Under the pieces are notes generated by a model. The model made no database searches and had not been told where the DNA came from. It was given only the letters and a program-made list of their open reading frames with translations. A stretch of 64,000 nucleotides of DNA from contig JAODUO010000950.1 of NCBI GenBank assembly GCA_025642075.2, positions 81,001 to 145,000 on the forward strand. The letters run 5' to 3'. Positions 49,430 to 64,000 of the stretch are shown here, in pieces. This stretch comes from Ridgeia piscesae (lineage: Eukaryota; Annelida; Polychaeta; Sabellida; Siboglinidae). Position numbers and translations under genes: made by a program. How positions within the stretch are numbered: the first letter of the stretch is position 1; each line of letters starts with the position of its first letter.

Positions 49430-50420
49430 ACATACCGGAATGATGGCGAATGTTAGTGTTGGAGGGGAAGTCTTGGAATCGTTCAGTGTCACAAGTGGGG
49501 TCAAGCAAGGTTGTGTACTGGCCCCCACGCTCTTCTCCATCTTCCTATCGGCAATGCTCGACGAGGTTTTCCGAGACATGGGGGATGGCGTCTATAATAC
49601 AGTCCAGACGGAGCGCTGACATATTCAACATCGCACACTTCAGAGCGAAGACCAAAACTACTCAGATACTGATGAGAGAGCTGGTATTCCCACTCTGATG
49701 AAGAGATGCAGAAAATAGTGGATGCTTTCTCCGATGCGTCAAAGAAGTTCGGCCTGAAGATTAACATCAAGAAGACCGAGGTGCTGTACCAACCCAACTC
49801 TACAAGAACCCGAGAGGAGGATGTCATGGTTGATGGAAACAAGTTGAACTCTGTTCTGGAATTCACCTACCTCGGAAGCACTATATCAAGTAATGGATGC
49901 AGTGACGATGAACTACAGAGGAGGATGGCCGACTACGCCAGAGACTCTGGAACAACCACGGAGCCGAGGCCTGGACAGTGTACAGACGACAGGTGTAAAG
50001 CTGCATGCCTTCATGATGCGACATCTGCGTTCGATCATGAGGATAACCTGGATGGACAAACAAGGAAATACTTGATCGGACAGGGCTGCCATCTTTGGAA
50101 GATCTTCTGATCAGGAAGAATCTCCGGTGGACTGGACACCTCATGAGGATGTCGCCAGACAGGCTACCAAAGCAAATTCTCTACTCTCAACTGTCTTCTG
50201 GTTACAGACAGAGAGGACGCCCTCGTCTCCAGTTCAAGGATACCATCAAGAGAAACCTGAAGCTGAGAGACATAATGACCGACTCATGGACATCACTCTA
50301 ATAGCAGAGAGATAAATGGAGAGCAAGTGATGGAAGCAGTCTTTGTCGCATCGCGACCGACAGCATGATTGTGTATCCGCTTGGTGGCAGCACATTATCT
50401 GGACATGAATCAAATTTTCG
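49430..50420 (+). mobile_element. RTE-like LINE remnant with deleted catalytic motif
   Basis: Plus-strand segments in several frames: SVTSGVKQGCVLAPTLFSIF, then HFRAKTKTTQILMRELVF, MQKIVDAFSDASKKFGLKIN, LEFTYLGSTISSNGCSDDEL, HAFMMRHLRSIMRITWMDK, LRWTGHLMRMSPDRLPKQIL. This is the common RTE-group RT C-terminal half. The F/YADD motif expected between RELVF and HSDEEMQ is missing: the sequence jumps straight across, and at least one further deletion (49925-49990) removes RT sequence. Inactive. Confidence 0.88.
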
Positions 50421-51329
50421 ATCAAGAATGAGTGACTAAAATAGTCAGAATATAATATTTAACTATTATCATTAATAATTTAAGCAATATGGATGCTCGT
50501 TTCGTATGTGACTTTGTAGTTTCACGTATCTGGAGGCTATAAGGGAGAAACTGTCAAACGTTGCCCGTAAAGTGTTCACCAAAACTACTATGGCGAATAA
50601 GTTTGACGTTTAATAAGAAGCGATACTTGTGTATACATTTTGCTGTTGACGTTGATCGAGATCACTAGTTCTGGTATTGCTACGGCATTTGTCGTTGCGC
50701 TGATACATGTGCACATTGACCCGTAGTTGAAGGTATGGCTTCCGATAATTAGATAACTACTTCATACGTCAAAACGTTCATCCAGTAAATCCAACGGAAG
50801 CAGGGACACCTTTGTATAAATATTGTTTCTTATGTTATTCACCTGGACCTGTTGGAATTTTCATAAATATAACCCTATAACGCTATGCACAACTATACAA
50901 CGGTAGAGCAATCGGACAAAATGGCGTATGGACCTTAACGAAATGAATATCAAGTGAGGACCGTTGAGGGAATAAAATGATGTGATTCGGGTGTGTGTTT
51001 CTGGATTTGGTGAACTATTCGACCGGTGACGAGAGGTTCGATCAGCGCATTGCTAATTGGAGCCGCGTCGTGCGCATGAAGCAATTGGCCTATCGTGGAC
51101 ACAGCTGCCGAAGGACATTTCCAATCTCATCTCCAATACGTTTCGCCGTTTCCCAATGGACAGCTACTCAACGATGATTTGTGCAGAAACCATCCCAACC
51201 ATATTATTTTAGTCGTATGTTTTTTTTGCTACCTGCAGGAATTTGTTCAACTATTGTAGGTTACAGAAGATAACGTATTCGGTGATTGCAGCCTATTGAA
51301 CCGTTTCTTTAAAGAAGCCATTCAGCTCC
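50421..51329. other. Intergenic, nothing recognised
   Basis: No coding family, array or transposon end noticed. Confidence 0.45.
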
Positions 51330-51471
51330 GGGGTTGGTTTCATGGAGCCGCTAAGAACGTTTTTAACGCTAAGATAATTGTCTTAGTGAATTGTGTGATT
51401 TGATTTCAGTAAGCGAATATAGGAATTTACGCAAACGTGTACCGCCAAGTACGCCTCGTGAAACCGGCCCC
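51330..51471. mobile_element. 142-bp MITE-like element
   Basis: Begins GGGGttGGTTTCAtGgagccgctaag and ends cctCgTGAAACCggCCCC, imperfect inverted ends of about 15 bp. GGGGCCGGTTTCA-type ends are, from memory, common on short invertebrate MITEs. No clear target duplication. Confidence 0.6.
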
Positions 51472-52362
51472 ATTTTCTTTGTGTTCTTCGAATTGTAGAC
51501 TTGACGATAATTTGTTGATTATCGGATTTCCATAACATGGATTACTTCATCGCTTGTTAAAATAGCTTTCTTGATGTAAAAACAAAACAATTACAGAACA
51601 ATGCAGCAACTCATGCTGTTGCAGTGATAGTAATTCGGAGCGCTACTAATTTGCACATGTATCACAGCGAACAGGTGCGGAATATAGCGTGGAACGAGTC
51701 GCAGGCATTGGCGGCTGTTATCAGGACATCACTTCACCTAGCGGACACGATCTGCGTCCGCTTCAATTTGACCGACGTCCACTTGAGTGCAGAAGTGTGG
51801 TCAGCGTGCGACAGTCCGGCCTGGTGGCCACGAAGCGTGTGCTCGGGCACGCTCGGCGCGTTTAAGGACGGGAATCAATTCGGTAAGCGAACATGTCGTA
51901 TCGCCACCCGGTACAGGTCTGACGCATGCCACAAATCAATACCTGGAGCACTTAGGTCTCCTAGCAGTCGCTTCACGGTGACGGACTCGGGTTTAAAGAA
52001 GGGCACACTCGCCAACCAAGCGCAGTGAAGTGCGCACGTCATCAGTTCCATTCTATGCGATACGAATGCTCAATTCTATTGCAATTTCATGAACTCCGCT
52101 TTTTATATACCGCATTGATTCTGTTGACTTGGCTATGCACAAAGCAACAGTTTGCTGATCGCTAAAACAATGTGGATTTAGTTTGTGAGTCTTAATATTA
52201 TGACAGTGACACTTCGTAATTGCAATGTTTTATCACGTCGACTATTGTCTTGAAGGAAGTCCTATTGTTTGGTATGCCGAAAAAAACATCCCGTGATTGC
52301 GAAAACAGTATGCGTGAATTACATGATTAGAGCGAATGAGGTACCACAATAACTAATCCGAC
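51472..52362. other. Intergenic with a 134-codon open frame of unknown status
   Basis: The plus-strand frame 51624-52028 is GC/CpG-richer than its surroundings (51700-52000) but matches nothing I recognise. It has no visible splice context or signal peptide. Confidence 0.35.
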
Positions 52363-53066
52363 AGAGGGCGCTCTAACGCAACTAGCGTCTTTGTGCCGTC
52401 TTTTACGTATTCTTGACGTGTGTAAAATGCGGCACCGTTTTGCAGAACATTTTGCAGTATGCTTGTCTAAATCATCCTACAATCAGCTGTTGAACTCGCA
52501 TGACTCCGAAGCCTCACACATAGCTAAATGTGGATGCAGTGTGATATGTCCGTCAATGTGAAGGCATAATATGTACATTAAGGTACATTTACAGCCGATG
52601 GAACGTCGACTGGTGGCCCGACGACAGGTGTGCTGGCTCGATGCCGGAAAGGATGTTTAAAATCATCTACAGCTCGCCGTATGCATCACACGAGACTGCT
52701 ACGTCTTCACACATAGTTAAATATTGATATCGTATAACATGTCCGTCAATATGAAAGCATAATGTCTACATTAATGTACATTTACAGTCGATGAAACATC
52801 GCAGGACGTTCGATCGAATTCAGTACCAAGATGGCGTTGTTTTGGCTGTTCTGTCTTTTGCCACAACACATACGATATGCCCAAAGGCAAACTATCGCTG
52901 GCTACGCGCCTGCACGGTGTATACCTTACCATTCATATATACAATAAGGATGATTTAAACAAGCGTTCCGCAAAACATGCAAACAAATCCACGTTAGTCA
53001 CTAGAGGCGCTGATACGCAACTAGGGTCAAGTTGAGTATTAGCGCCTCTGGCGACTAAAGTGGATT
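52363..53066. repeat. Nested direct and inverted repeats, probable decayed non-autonomous element
   Basis: Inverted pair: 52449-52478 (catttt..gcttgtctaaatcatcct) against 52947-52979 (aggatgatttaaacaagcg..aaaacatg). Direct pair: 52501-52620 and 52693-52810 (cacacatag.taaat ... acatttacag.cgatg.aac). Direct pair gagg.cgct..acgcaactag at 52365 and 53001. The 52985-53066 segment is a foldback. Confidence 0.6.
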
Positions 53067-54861
53067 TATGGAACCTCATTGGTCATCACGGACGTTTTGC
53101 TAGATTTATGTACGTATGTGCGTAAGTCCTCTGTGTAAGCACGTACACCACGTGCGATCTGTGTGACGATTGGCTCTTAAGTCTGATTAGTCGAGTTACT
53201 TTGGCTATTGTGACGTCAGCGTTCCATGAGATGTCTTGTTTGTGTATAGGGAAGCAAGAAACAGCATAATCCATGTGATATTTAAAAACGAATATGTTGT
53301 TCTTCTGTAATTATCCATCCACATTTAGTTCACAAGTTGATGTCTCCACATACCGTCGCTGATTTTGAGGCACTGTGAATTTACTTCCTGCGTTCCACAC
53401 CTCTCTTCTTGTATTCGTTTGTGTTTTGGGGCTTGCACCATTACCTCTGCATGATTTAACATTTTGCGATATTACCCGTAATGGTCTTTATTCTATTTTT
53501 AGTTGACATATCGATTCGTCAGTCCTTCCACAGGTGGCGCCACAACTGTTTTATGTTTAATTTATAAATAAATTAATTAATATATTAAACAAAATCTTGA
53601 CAGTCATTTTGTTGTAGCCTTATGTCCCACTGGGGACGAAGAGGATAAGTGAAGTGAAGTGACAGTCATTGTGGTAAAGATTTCTGATGTATAATATATC
53701 TTTATAATAGATCACATTGTTTTACGATATGAAACAGATGAGACGTTTTGTTTATAAGTTGGTCTTTATGGACGTTCAGTTGTGTGTCTTTGGCGTTTGT
53801 GTTTGAAGATATGTCCATTTCAAATAGTGGGGTTCTTTGTAAATAAATGCATGAAGAACGCTCGTTTTTAAATTTATTAACACACAAACATAACTTATTG
53901 ACTTAACAGTGGAACACAATAATGGCATAAACAACAATCTCCCTAACGGACATTCCCAGGAGGACGTGCAACCTTCTCGACGAGTGTCGTCAGAGCTAGC
54001 TGACGTCTCAACGTGGATTCTAAACGCAACCGCTTTGTCCTCGGTGGGGTGTTATGTATACGGGTCTGAACGTATTTTCTTTGCGATTTGTCTCTAGGGA
54101 TCATGCAGCATCATTCTCAAGCTAAACGCACTGAGCGACATAAGATTAAGAGTAACTGGTGGTCTTTCAAACGATCGGTCAGAACGAACGATTGGACTAC
54201 CTTACACTAATTAAACGTGATGGCTAGAACATAATTTCGTAGGTGGATAAGCGGTCCTCGCGTGGGGACATGTCAAAGGAACCTGCGGTCTTTTCACTCT
54301 TTGGTGACAGTTCCTATATTAAGGCCCTACCCGGCGTTGACAGTTGTAATATATCCCTAACCGCTGTCACACGTCGTGTCTTACTCATGTGTGCGGAACC
54401 AGTGTGCATGATGTGCTCCTGTCGTCACGACAGATAAGAGTAATCCGTCTGCTAATCACCTGAATATACACCAGAAACTTCGTTGATGGTGTTCCTTTTG
54501 CAAGAGTCGCAATCATAATATATACACATATAAGCTCAAGGTATAAATTCGTCGTAACACCAGCCGCTCGTGAAGTGCGGGACTCGACGACAGTCGCCAA
54601 CTAGCATCTCTCTTCGCCTTCTTGCGCCACCTCTCAGATTCAGTCTGCAGTTTATGCGTCAACGTCGTTGTTCTGTCCTCTTAATACGTCAGCGTGACGT
54701 CATTGGAAGAGCAACACGTCCCTGCAGAAATCTCATGATGCTACTAACCTCACTTTGCAGCATAGCCACCTGCAGCATGCAGCTGTCGCCAAAACAGACC
54801 CCAGCGTATCGTCAGCATAGTCCGCGTGATCTTACATGTCGACTCTAGCTACAAGACGTGG
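53067..54861. other. Intergenic / downstream of USP gene, nothing recognised
   Basis: No arrays or families recognised. The region at 53610-53665 has a small hairpin (gtccc.ctggggac). The USP 3' untranslated region should lie left of 54862, but no clear minus-strand poly(A) signal was identified. Confidence 0.4.
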
Positions 54862-59220
<4,359 letters not shown>

Positions 59221-60529
59221 CTAGACATGGGTTCAGTGTGTGCCTAGACGCATGTCTCTTCCCCACGGGTGATTGGTGTTGGGAACAGAAGGGCAAGTTG
59301 CCCCCTGGGGTTTTGACAGACATATGGCTCTACTCCCAGCAAATTTGAGCTCGATATTTTGGCCAGCGTCAAGGGGGATGTTTCCGGTTAAATTAAACAA
59401 ATTTAAACGTTGCCGCGAAAAATATCCAATAGCACCCTTCCCCCCTACCCCCGTCTTCCGAACATCCTATATCCTCATCTGACAGCCGATTGGTGCTGAA
59501 ACTCCGGTTCTCAGCTCCCCTGATATTAATTTCGTTCTTGCGTCAGTTGGTGTAGGCCTAGGCGTGTGAGTTCTACACACGCGGAACGTTGTGTCGTTTA
59601 GGCTATGGTCTTCAGGCGCGTTGAGTTACAATGTTTGTTTCGCCTCAGGAAACAGACGGTATTGATATGAAAGGTAATAAGGTCATATTATGTGATGATT
59701 TATATGTTTATATTACATGTGCTTAGTCAATATTATCAAGTTAATATGTATATTTTGGCATATAAACCGAAACACATCATGCTCCATTGCTAAGAAAAAC
59801 AACACTCTCGTGCAGTTACGCCCATCTACATCACGTAGACTTCCAAAGTGTGTCAATCTGGACTTACACATGGTCTCATTCCACTAGTTAGCGTGACTTA
59901 TAGACGACATCGTCTGATAAAGCGATCTGTTTCTAGGTCAATCTGGTACGACAACACCCGTCCCGGCACATCTTGCCACAGTTCGTGCTCTCATTTGAGT
60001 TTCTGCCTCACTCGTCTTGTAATGCAGCATCTCGCGTACTAAGCATTCGTCGCACACGTACTTGCGTGCGATACGTCACAGCCGCTGGCCAACTGGAAAC
60101 TTCCAGGTTTTAGGATTCGTGTTGCAGCCAGCCATGTACGCATAGATTATCTGATGATTTCACGCATCGCGTTAGTTTATGTAGTGGAATAAAATGTGCC
60201 TGGGTTCATTTCGGGAAAATGCACTCGTTTTGCTCTTTGGTAGGGAAGGCAGGAACTATTTCGGGCACATGGGTTATTTTGGGATATAAAAAATAAAAAT
60301 GGTAACGGGAAAGAAAGAGAGACAAAGGAACACAGAGAGCAGAGTGAGAGGCTGACATCTGGAGAACCCATCAGTATTCACCACCTCTTCCTCGGGCACT
60401 GCATATAACTAAGGTCTGCGTCAGATATCACCCGCTTGATGTCCTCTTAATCAACTTGGTCGGCGCCGTAACGAGACTATTCGCTAGGTCATGTGTCAGG
60501 TGAAAACCAGACCCAGGGCTGTCTCCCGA
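59221..60529. other. Between USP exon and terminal array, nothing recognised
   Basis: No coding family, element or long repeat noticed. Confidence 0.45.
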
Positions 60530-63500
60530 TACGTGCACGTGCCTCGGTCTCATGGTACGTGCACACCAGGCCTCGGTCTCATAGTACGTGCACAACAGGC
60601 CCCGGCCTCATAGTACATGCACACCAGGCCCCGGTCTCATAGTACGTACACAACAGGCCTCGGTCTCATAGTACGTGCACAACAGGCCTCGGTCTCATAG
60701 TACGTGCACAACAGGCCTCGGCCTCATAGTACGTGCACACCAGACATACGTCTCATAGTACGTGCACAACAGGCATCCGTCTCATAGTACGTGCACAACA
60801 GGCCCGGATCTCATAGGACGTGCACACCAGGCCTCGGTCTTATAGTACGTGCACAACAGGCCTCGGTCTCATAATACGTGCACACCAGACACCGGTCTTA
60901 TAGTACGTGGACACCAGACACCGGTCTCATGGTACGTGCACAACAGGCCTCGGTCTCATAATACGTGCACACCAGGCCTCGGTCTTATAGTACGTGGACA
61001 CCAGACACCGGTCTCATGGTACGTACACACCAGACACCGGTCTCATAATACGTGGACACCAGACCTCGGTCTCATAGTACGTGGACACCAGACACCGGTC
61101 TCATAGTACGTGCACACCAGGCCTCGGTCTCATAGTACGTGCACACCAGACACCGGTCTCATAGTACGTGCACACCAGACACCGGTCTCATGGTACGTGC
61201 ACAACAGGCCTCGGTCTCATAATACGTGCACACCAGACACCGGTCTCATAGTACGTACAAACCAGGCCTCGGTCTCATAGTACGTGCACACCAGGCCTCG
61301 GTCTCATAGTACGTGCACACCAGGCCTCGGTCTCATAGTACGTGCACACCAGGCCTCGGTCTCATAGTACGTGCTCACCAGACACCGGTCTCATGGTACG
61401 TACACACCAGGCCTCGGTCTCATAGTACGTGCACACCAGGCCTCGGTCTCATAGTACGTGCACACCAGGCCTCGGTCTCATAGTACGTGCACACCAGGCC
61501 TCGGTCTCATAGTACGTGCACACCAGACACCGGTCTCATTGTACGTACACACCAGGCCTCGGTCTCATAGTACGTGCACACCAGGCCTCGGACTCATAGT
61601 ACGTGCACACCAGGCCTCGGTCTCATAGTACGTGCACACCAGACACCGGTCTCATGGTACGTACAAACCACGCCTCGGTCTCATAGTACGTACATAGCAG
61701 GCCTCGGTCTCATAGTACGTGCACACCAGGCCTCGGTCTTATGGTCCGTGCACACCAGGCCTCGGTCTCATAGTACGTACACAGCAGGCCTCGGTCTCAT
61801 AGTACGTGCACACCAGACACCGGTCTCATAGTACGTACACAGCAGGCCTCGGTCTCATAGTACGTGCACACCAGACACCGGTCTCATAGTACGTGCACAC
61901 CAGGCCTCGGTCTCATAATACGTGCACACCAGGCCTCGGTCTCATAGTACGTGCACACCAGACACCGGTCTCATGGTACGTACACACCAGGCCTCGGTCT
62001 CATAGTACGTGCACACCAGGCCTCGGTCTCATGGTACGTACACACCAGGCCTCGGTCTCATAGTACGTGCACACCAGGCCTCGGTCTCATGGTACGTACA
62101 CACCAGGCCTCGGTCTCATAGTACGTGCACACCAGGCCTCGGTCTCATAGTACGTGCACACCAGGCCTCGGTCTCATGGTACGTGCACACCAGGCCTCGG
62201 TCTCATGGTACGTACACACCAGGCCTCGGTCTCATAGTACGTGCACACCAGGCCTCGGTCTCATGGTACGTCACACCAGGCCTCGGTCTCATGGTACGTA
62301 CACACCAGGCCTCGGTCTCATAGTACGTGCACACCAGGCCTCGGTCTCATAGTACGTACACACCAGGCCTCGGTCTCATAGTACGTGCACACCAGGCCTC
62401 GGTCTCATAGTACGTGCACACCAGACACCGGTCTCATAGTACGTACACAGCAGGCCTCGGTCTCATAATACGTGCACACCAGACACCGGTCTCATAGTAC
62501 GTACACACCAGGCCTCGGTCTCATAGTACGTGCACACCAGACACCGGTCTCATAGTACGTACACAGCAGGCCTCGGTCTCATAATACGTACACACCAGGC
62601 CTCGGTCTCATAGTACGTGCACACCAGGCCTCGGTCTCATAGTACGTGCACACCAGGCCTCGGTCTCATGGTACGTACACACCAGGCCTCGGTCTCATAA
62701 TACGTGCACACCAGACACCGGTCTCATAGTACGTACACACCAGGCCTCGGTCTCATAGTACGTGCACACCAGGCCTCGGTCTCATAGTACGTGCACACCA
62801 GGCCTCGGTCTCATGGTACGTACACACCAGGCCTCGGTCTCATGGTACGTACACACCAGGCCTCGGTCTCATGGTACGTGCACACCAGGCCTCGGTCTCA
62901 TAGTACGTGCACACCAGGCCTCGGTCTCATGGTACGTACACAACAGGCCTCGGTCTCATGGTACGTACACAACAGGCCTCGGTCTCATAATACGTGCACA
63001 CCAGACACCGGTCTCATAGTACGCACACAGCAGGCCTCAGTCTCATAGTACGTGCACACCAGGCCTCGGTCTCATAGTACGTGCACACCAGACACTGGTC
63101 TCATGGTACGTACACACCAGGCCTCGGTCTCATAGTACGTGCACACCAGACACCGGTCTCATGGTACGTACACACCAGGCCTCGGTCTCATAATACGTGC
63201 ACACCAGACACCGGTCTCATGGTACGTGCACAACAGGCCTCGGTCTCATAATACGTGTACACCAGACACCGGTCTCATGGTACGTACACACCAGGCCTCG
63301 GTCTCATAATACGTGCACACCAGACACCGGTCTCATGGTACGTACACACCAGGCCTCGGTCTCATAATACGTGTACACCAGACACCGGTCTCATGGTACG
63401 TACACACCAGGCCTCGGTCTCATAATACGTGCACACCAGGCCTCGGTCTCATGGTATGTACACACCAGGCCTCGGTCTCATAATACGTGTACACCAGACA

Positions 63501-64000
63501 CCGGTCTCATGGTGCATACACACCAGGCCTCGGTCTCATAGTACGTGCACACCAGACACCGGTCTCATGGTACGTACACACCAGGCCTCGGTCTCATAAT
63601 ACGTGTACACCAGACACCGGTCTCATGGTACGTACACACCAGGCCTCGGTCTCATAATACGTGCACACCAGGCCTCGGTCTCATGGTACGTACACACCAG
63701 GCCTCGGTCTCATAATACGTGCACACCAGGCCTCGGTCTCATGGTACGTACACACCAGGCCTCGGTCTCATAGTACGTGCACACCAGGCCTCGGTCTCAT
63801 AGTACGTGCACAACAGGCCTCGGTCTCATAGTACGTGCACACCAGGCCTCGGTCTCATAGTACGTGCACAACAGGCCTCGGTCTCATAGTACGTGCACAA
63901 CAGGCCTCGGTCTCATAGTACGTGCACACCAGGCATCGGTCTCATAGTACGTGCACAACAGGCCTCGGTCTCATAATACGTGCTCACCAGACACTGGTCT
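60530..64000 (+). repeat. 29-bp minisatellite, about 120 copies, truncated by the window end
   Basis: Unit aggcctcggtctcatagta + cgtgcacacc, exact 29-bp spacing. Two main variants: caGGCCTCGGtctcat and caGACACCGGtctcat. The linker is tagtacgtgcacac, tggtacgtacacac or taatacgtgcacac. The first copies (60530-60840) are more diverged. There are no spacers, so it is not a CRISPR array. Confidence 0.97.

Noticed and set aside
51624..52028. 134-codon frame as a gene
   Set aside because: No recognisable domain, signal peptide or splice context; the high local GC explains the openness.
53610..53665. Small hairpin gtccc..ggggac as an RNA gene
   Set aside because: The stem is only 5-6 bp, with no conserved context.
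60530..64000. Regular 29-bp repeats resembling a CRISPR array
   Set aside because: There are no unique spacers between repeats, the genome is eukaryotic, and no cas genes are present. It is a minisatellite.

Overview
This is animal genomic DNA: small exons with consensus splice sites, multi-kilobase introns and intergenic gaps, many microsatellites, and dead retrotransposons. The protein families are all metazoan. A 7B2 gene, the LINE and tRNA-SINE types and the general texture suggest a lophotrochozoan, most likely a mollusc. The species cannot be fixed from the sequence alone.

Three host genes can be read by splicing together short conserved exons. (1) 501-18934, plus strand: the 3' part of a LYST (lysosomal trafficking regulator) orthologue. 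Sixteen exons encode the PH-like, BEACH and WD40 region to the stop codon, and all fifteen junctions keep phase. Its 5' part lies left of the window. (2) 25719-29153, plus strand: a complete-looking SCG5 (neuroendocrine protein 7B2) gene of five coding exons, with a probable 5' non-coding exon and CRE-containing promoter near 24.0 kb. Its C-terminus carries two PC2-inhibitor-like VAKK motifs separated by a furin-type site. (3) 54862-59220, minus strand: the C-terminal part of a universal stress protein (USP) gene with an intact ATP-binding G-2x-G-9x-G-S signature. No N-terminal half of the fold was found.

Between the genes, 29-50 kb is mostly mobile-element debris. It holds a 3.3-kb element with about 320-bp terminal inverted repeats (32920-36253), encoding a broken protein with a PIN/XPG-like and a CXC-like segment. 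It also holds an antisense APE-type LINE with internal tandem duplications (37298-41470), a second LINE scrap (41490-41900), a 2.2-kb nested inverted-repeat element (43808-46002) and an RTE-like LINE remnant (49430-50420). tRNA-derived SINEs lie at 27.0-27.4 and 31.85-32.16 kb.

Tandem repeats dominate. A 29-bp minisatellite of about 4.7 kb fills one LYST intron (11180-15915). A second 29-bp array of at least 3.4 kb runs off the right end (60530-64000), and a third small array also has a 29-bp period (7172-7408). These arrays account for the very long open frames, which are not genes. The most unusual items are the TIR element with paired DR1 nuclear-receptor motifs in both ends, the duplicated inhibitor motif in 7B2, the shared 29-bp period of three unrelated arrays, and local duplications that copy splice donors.
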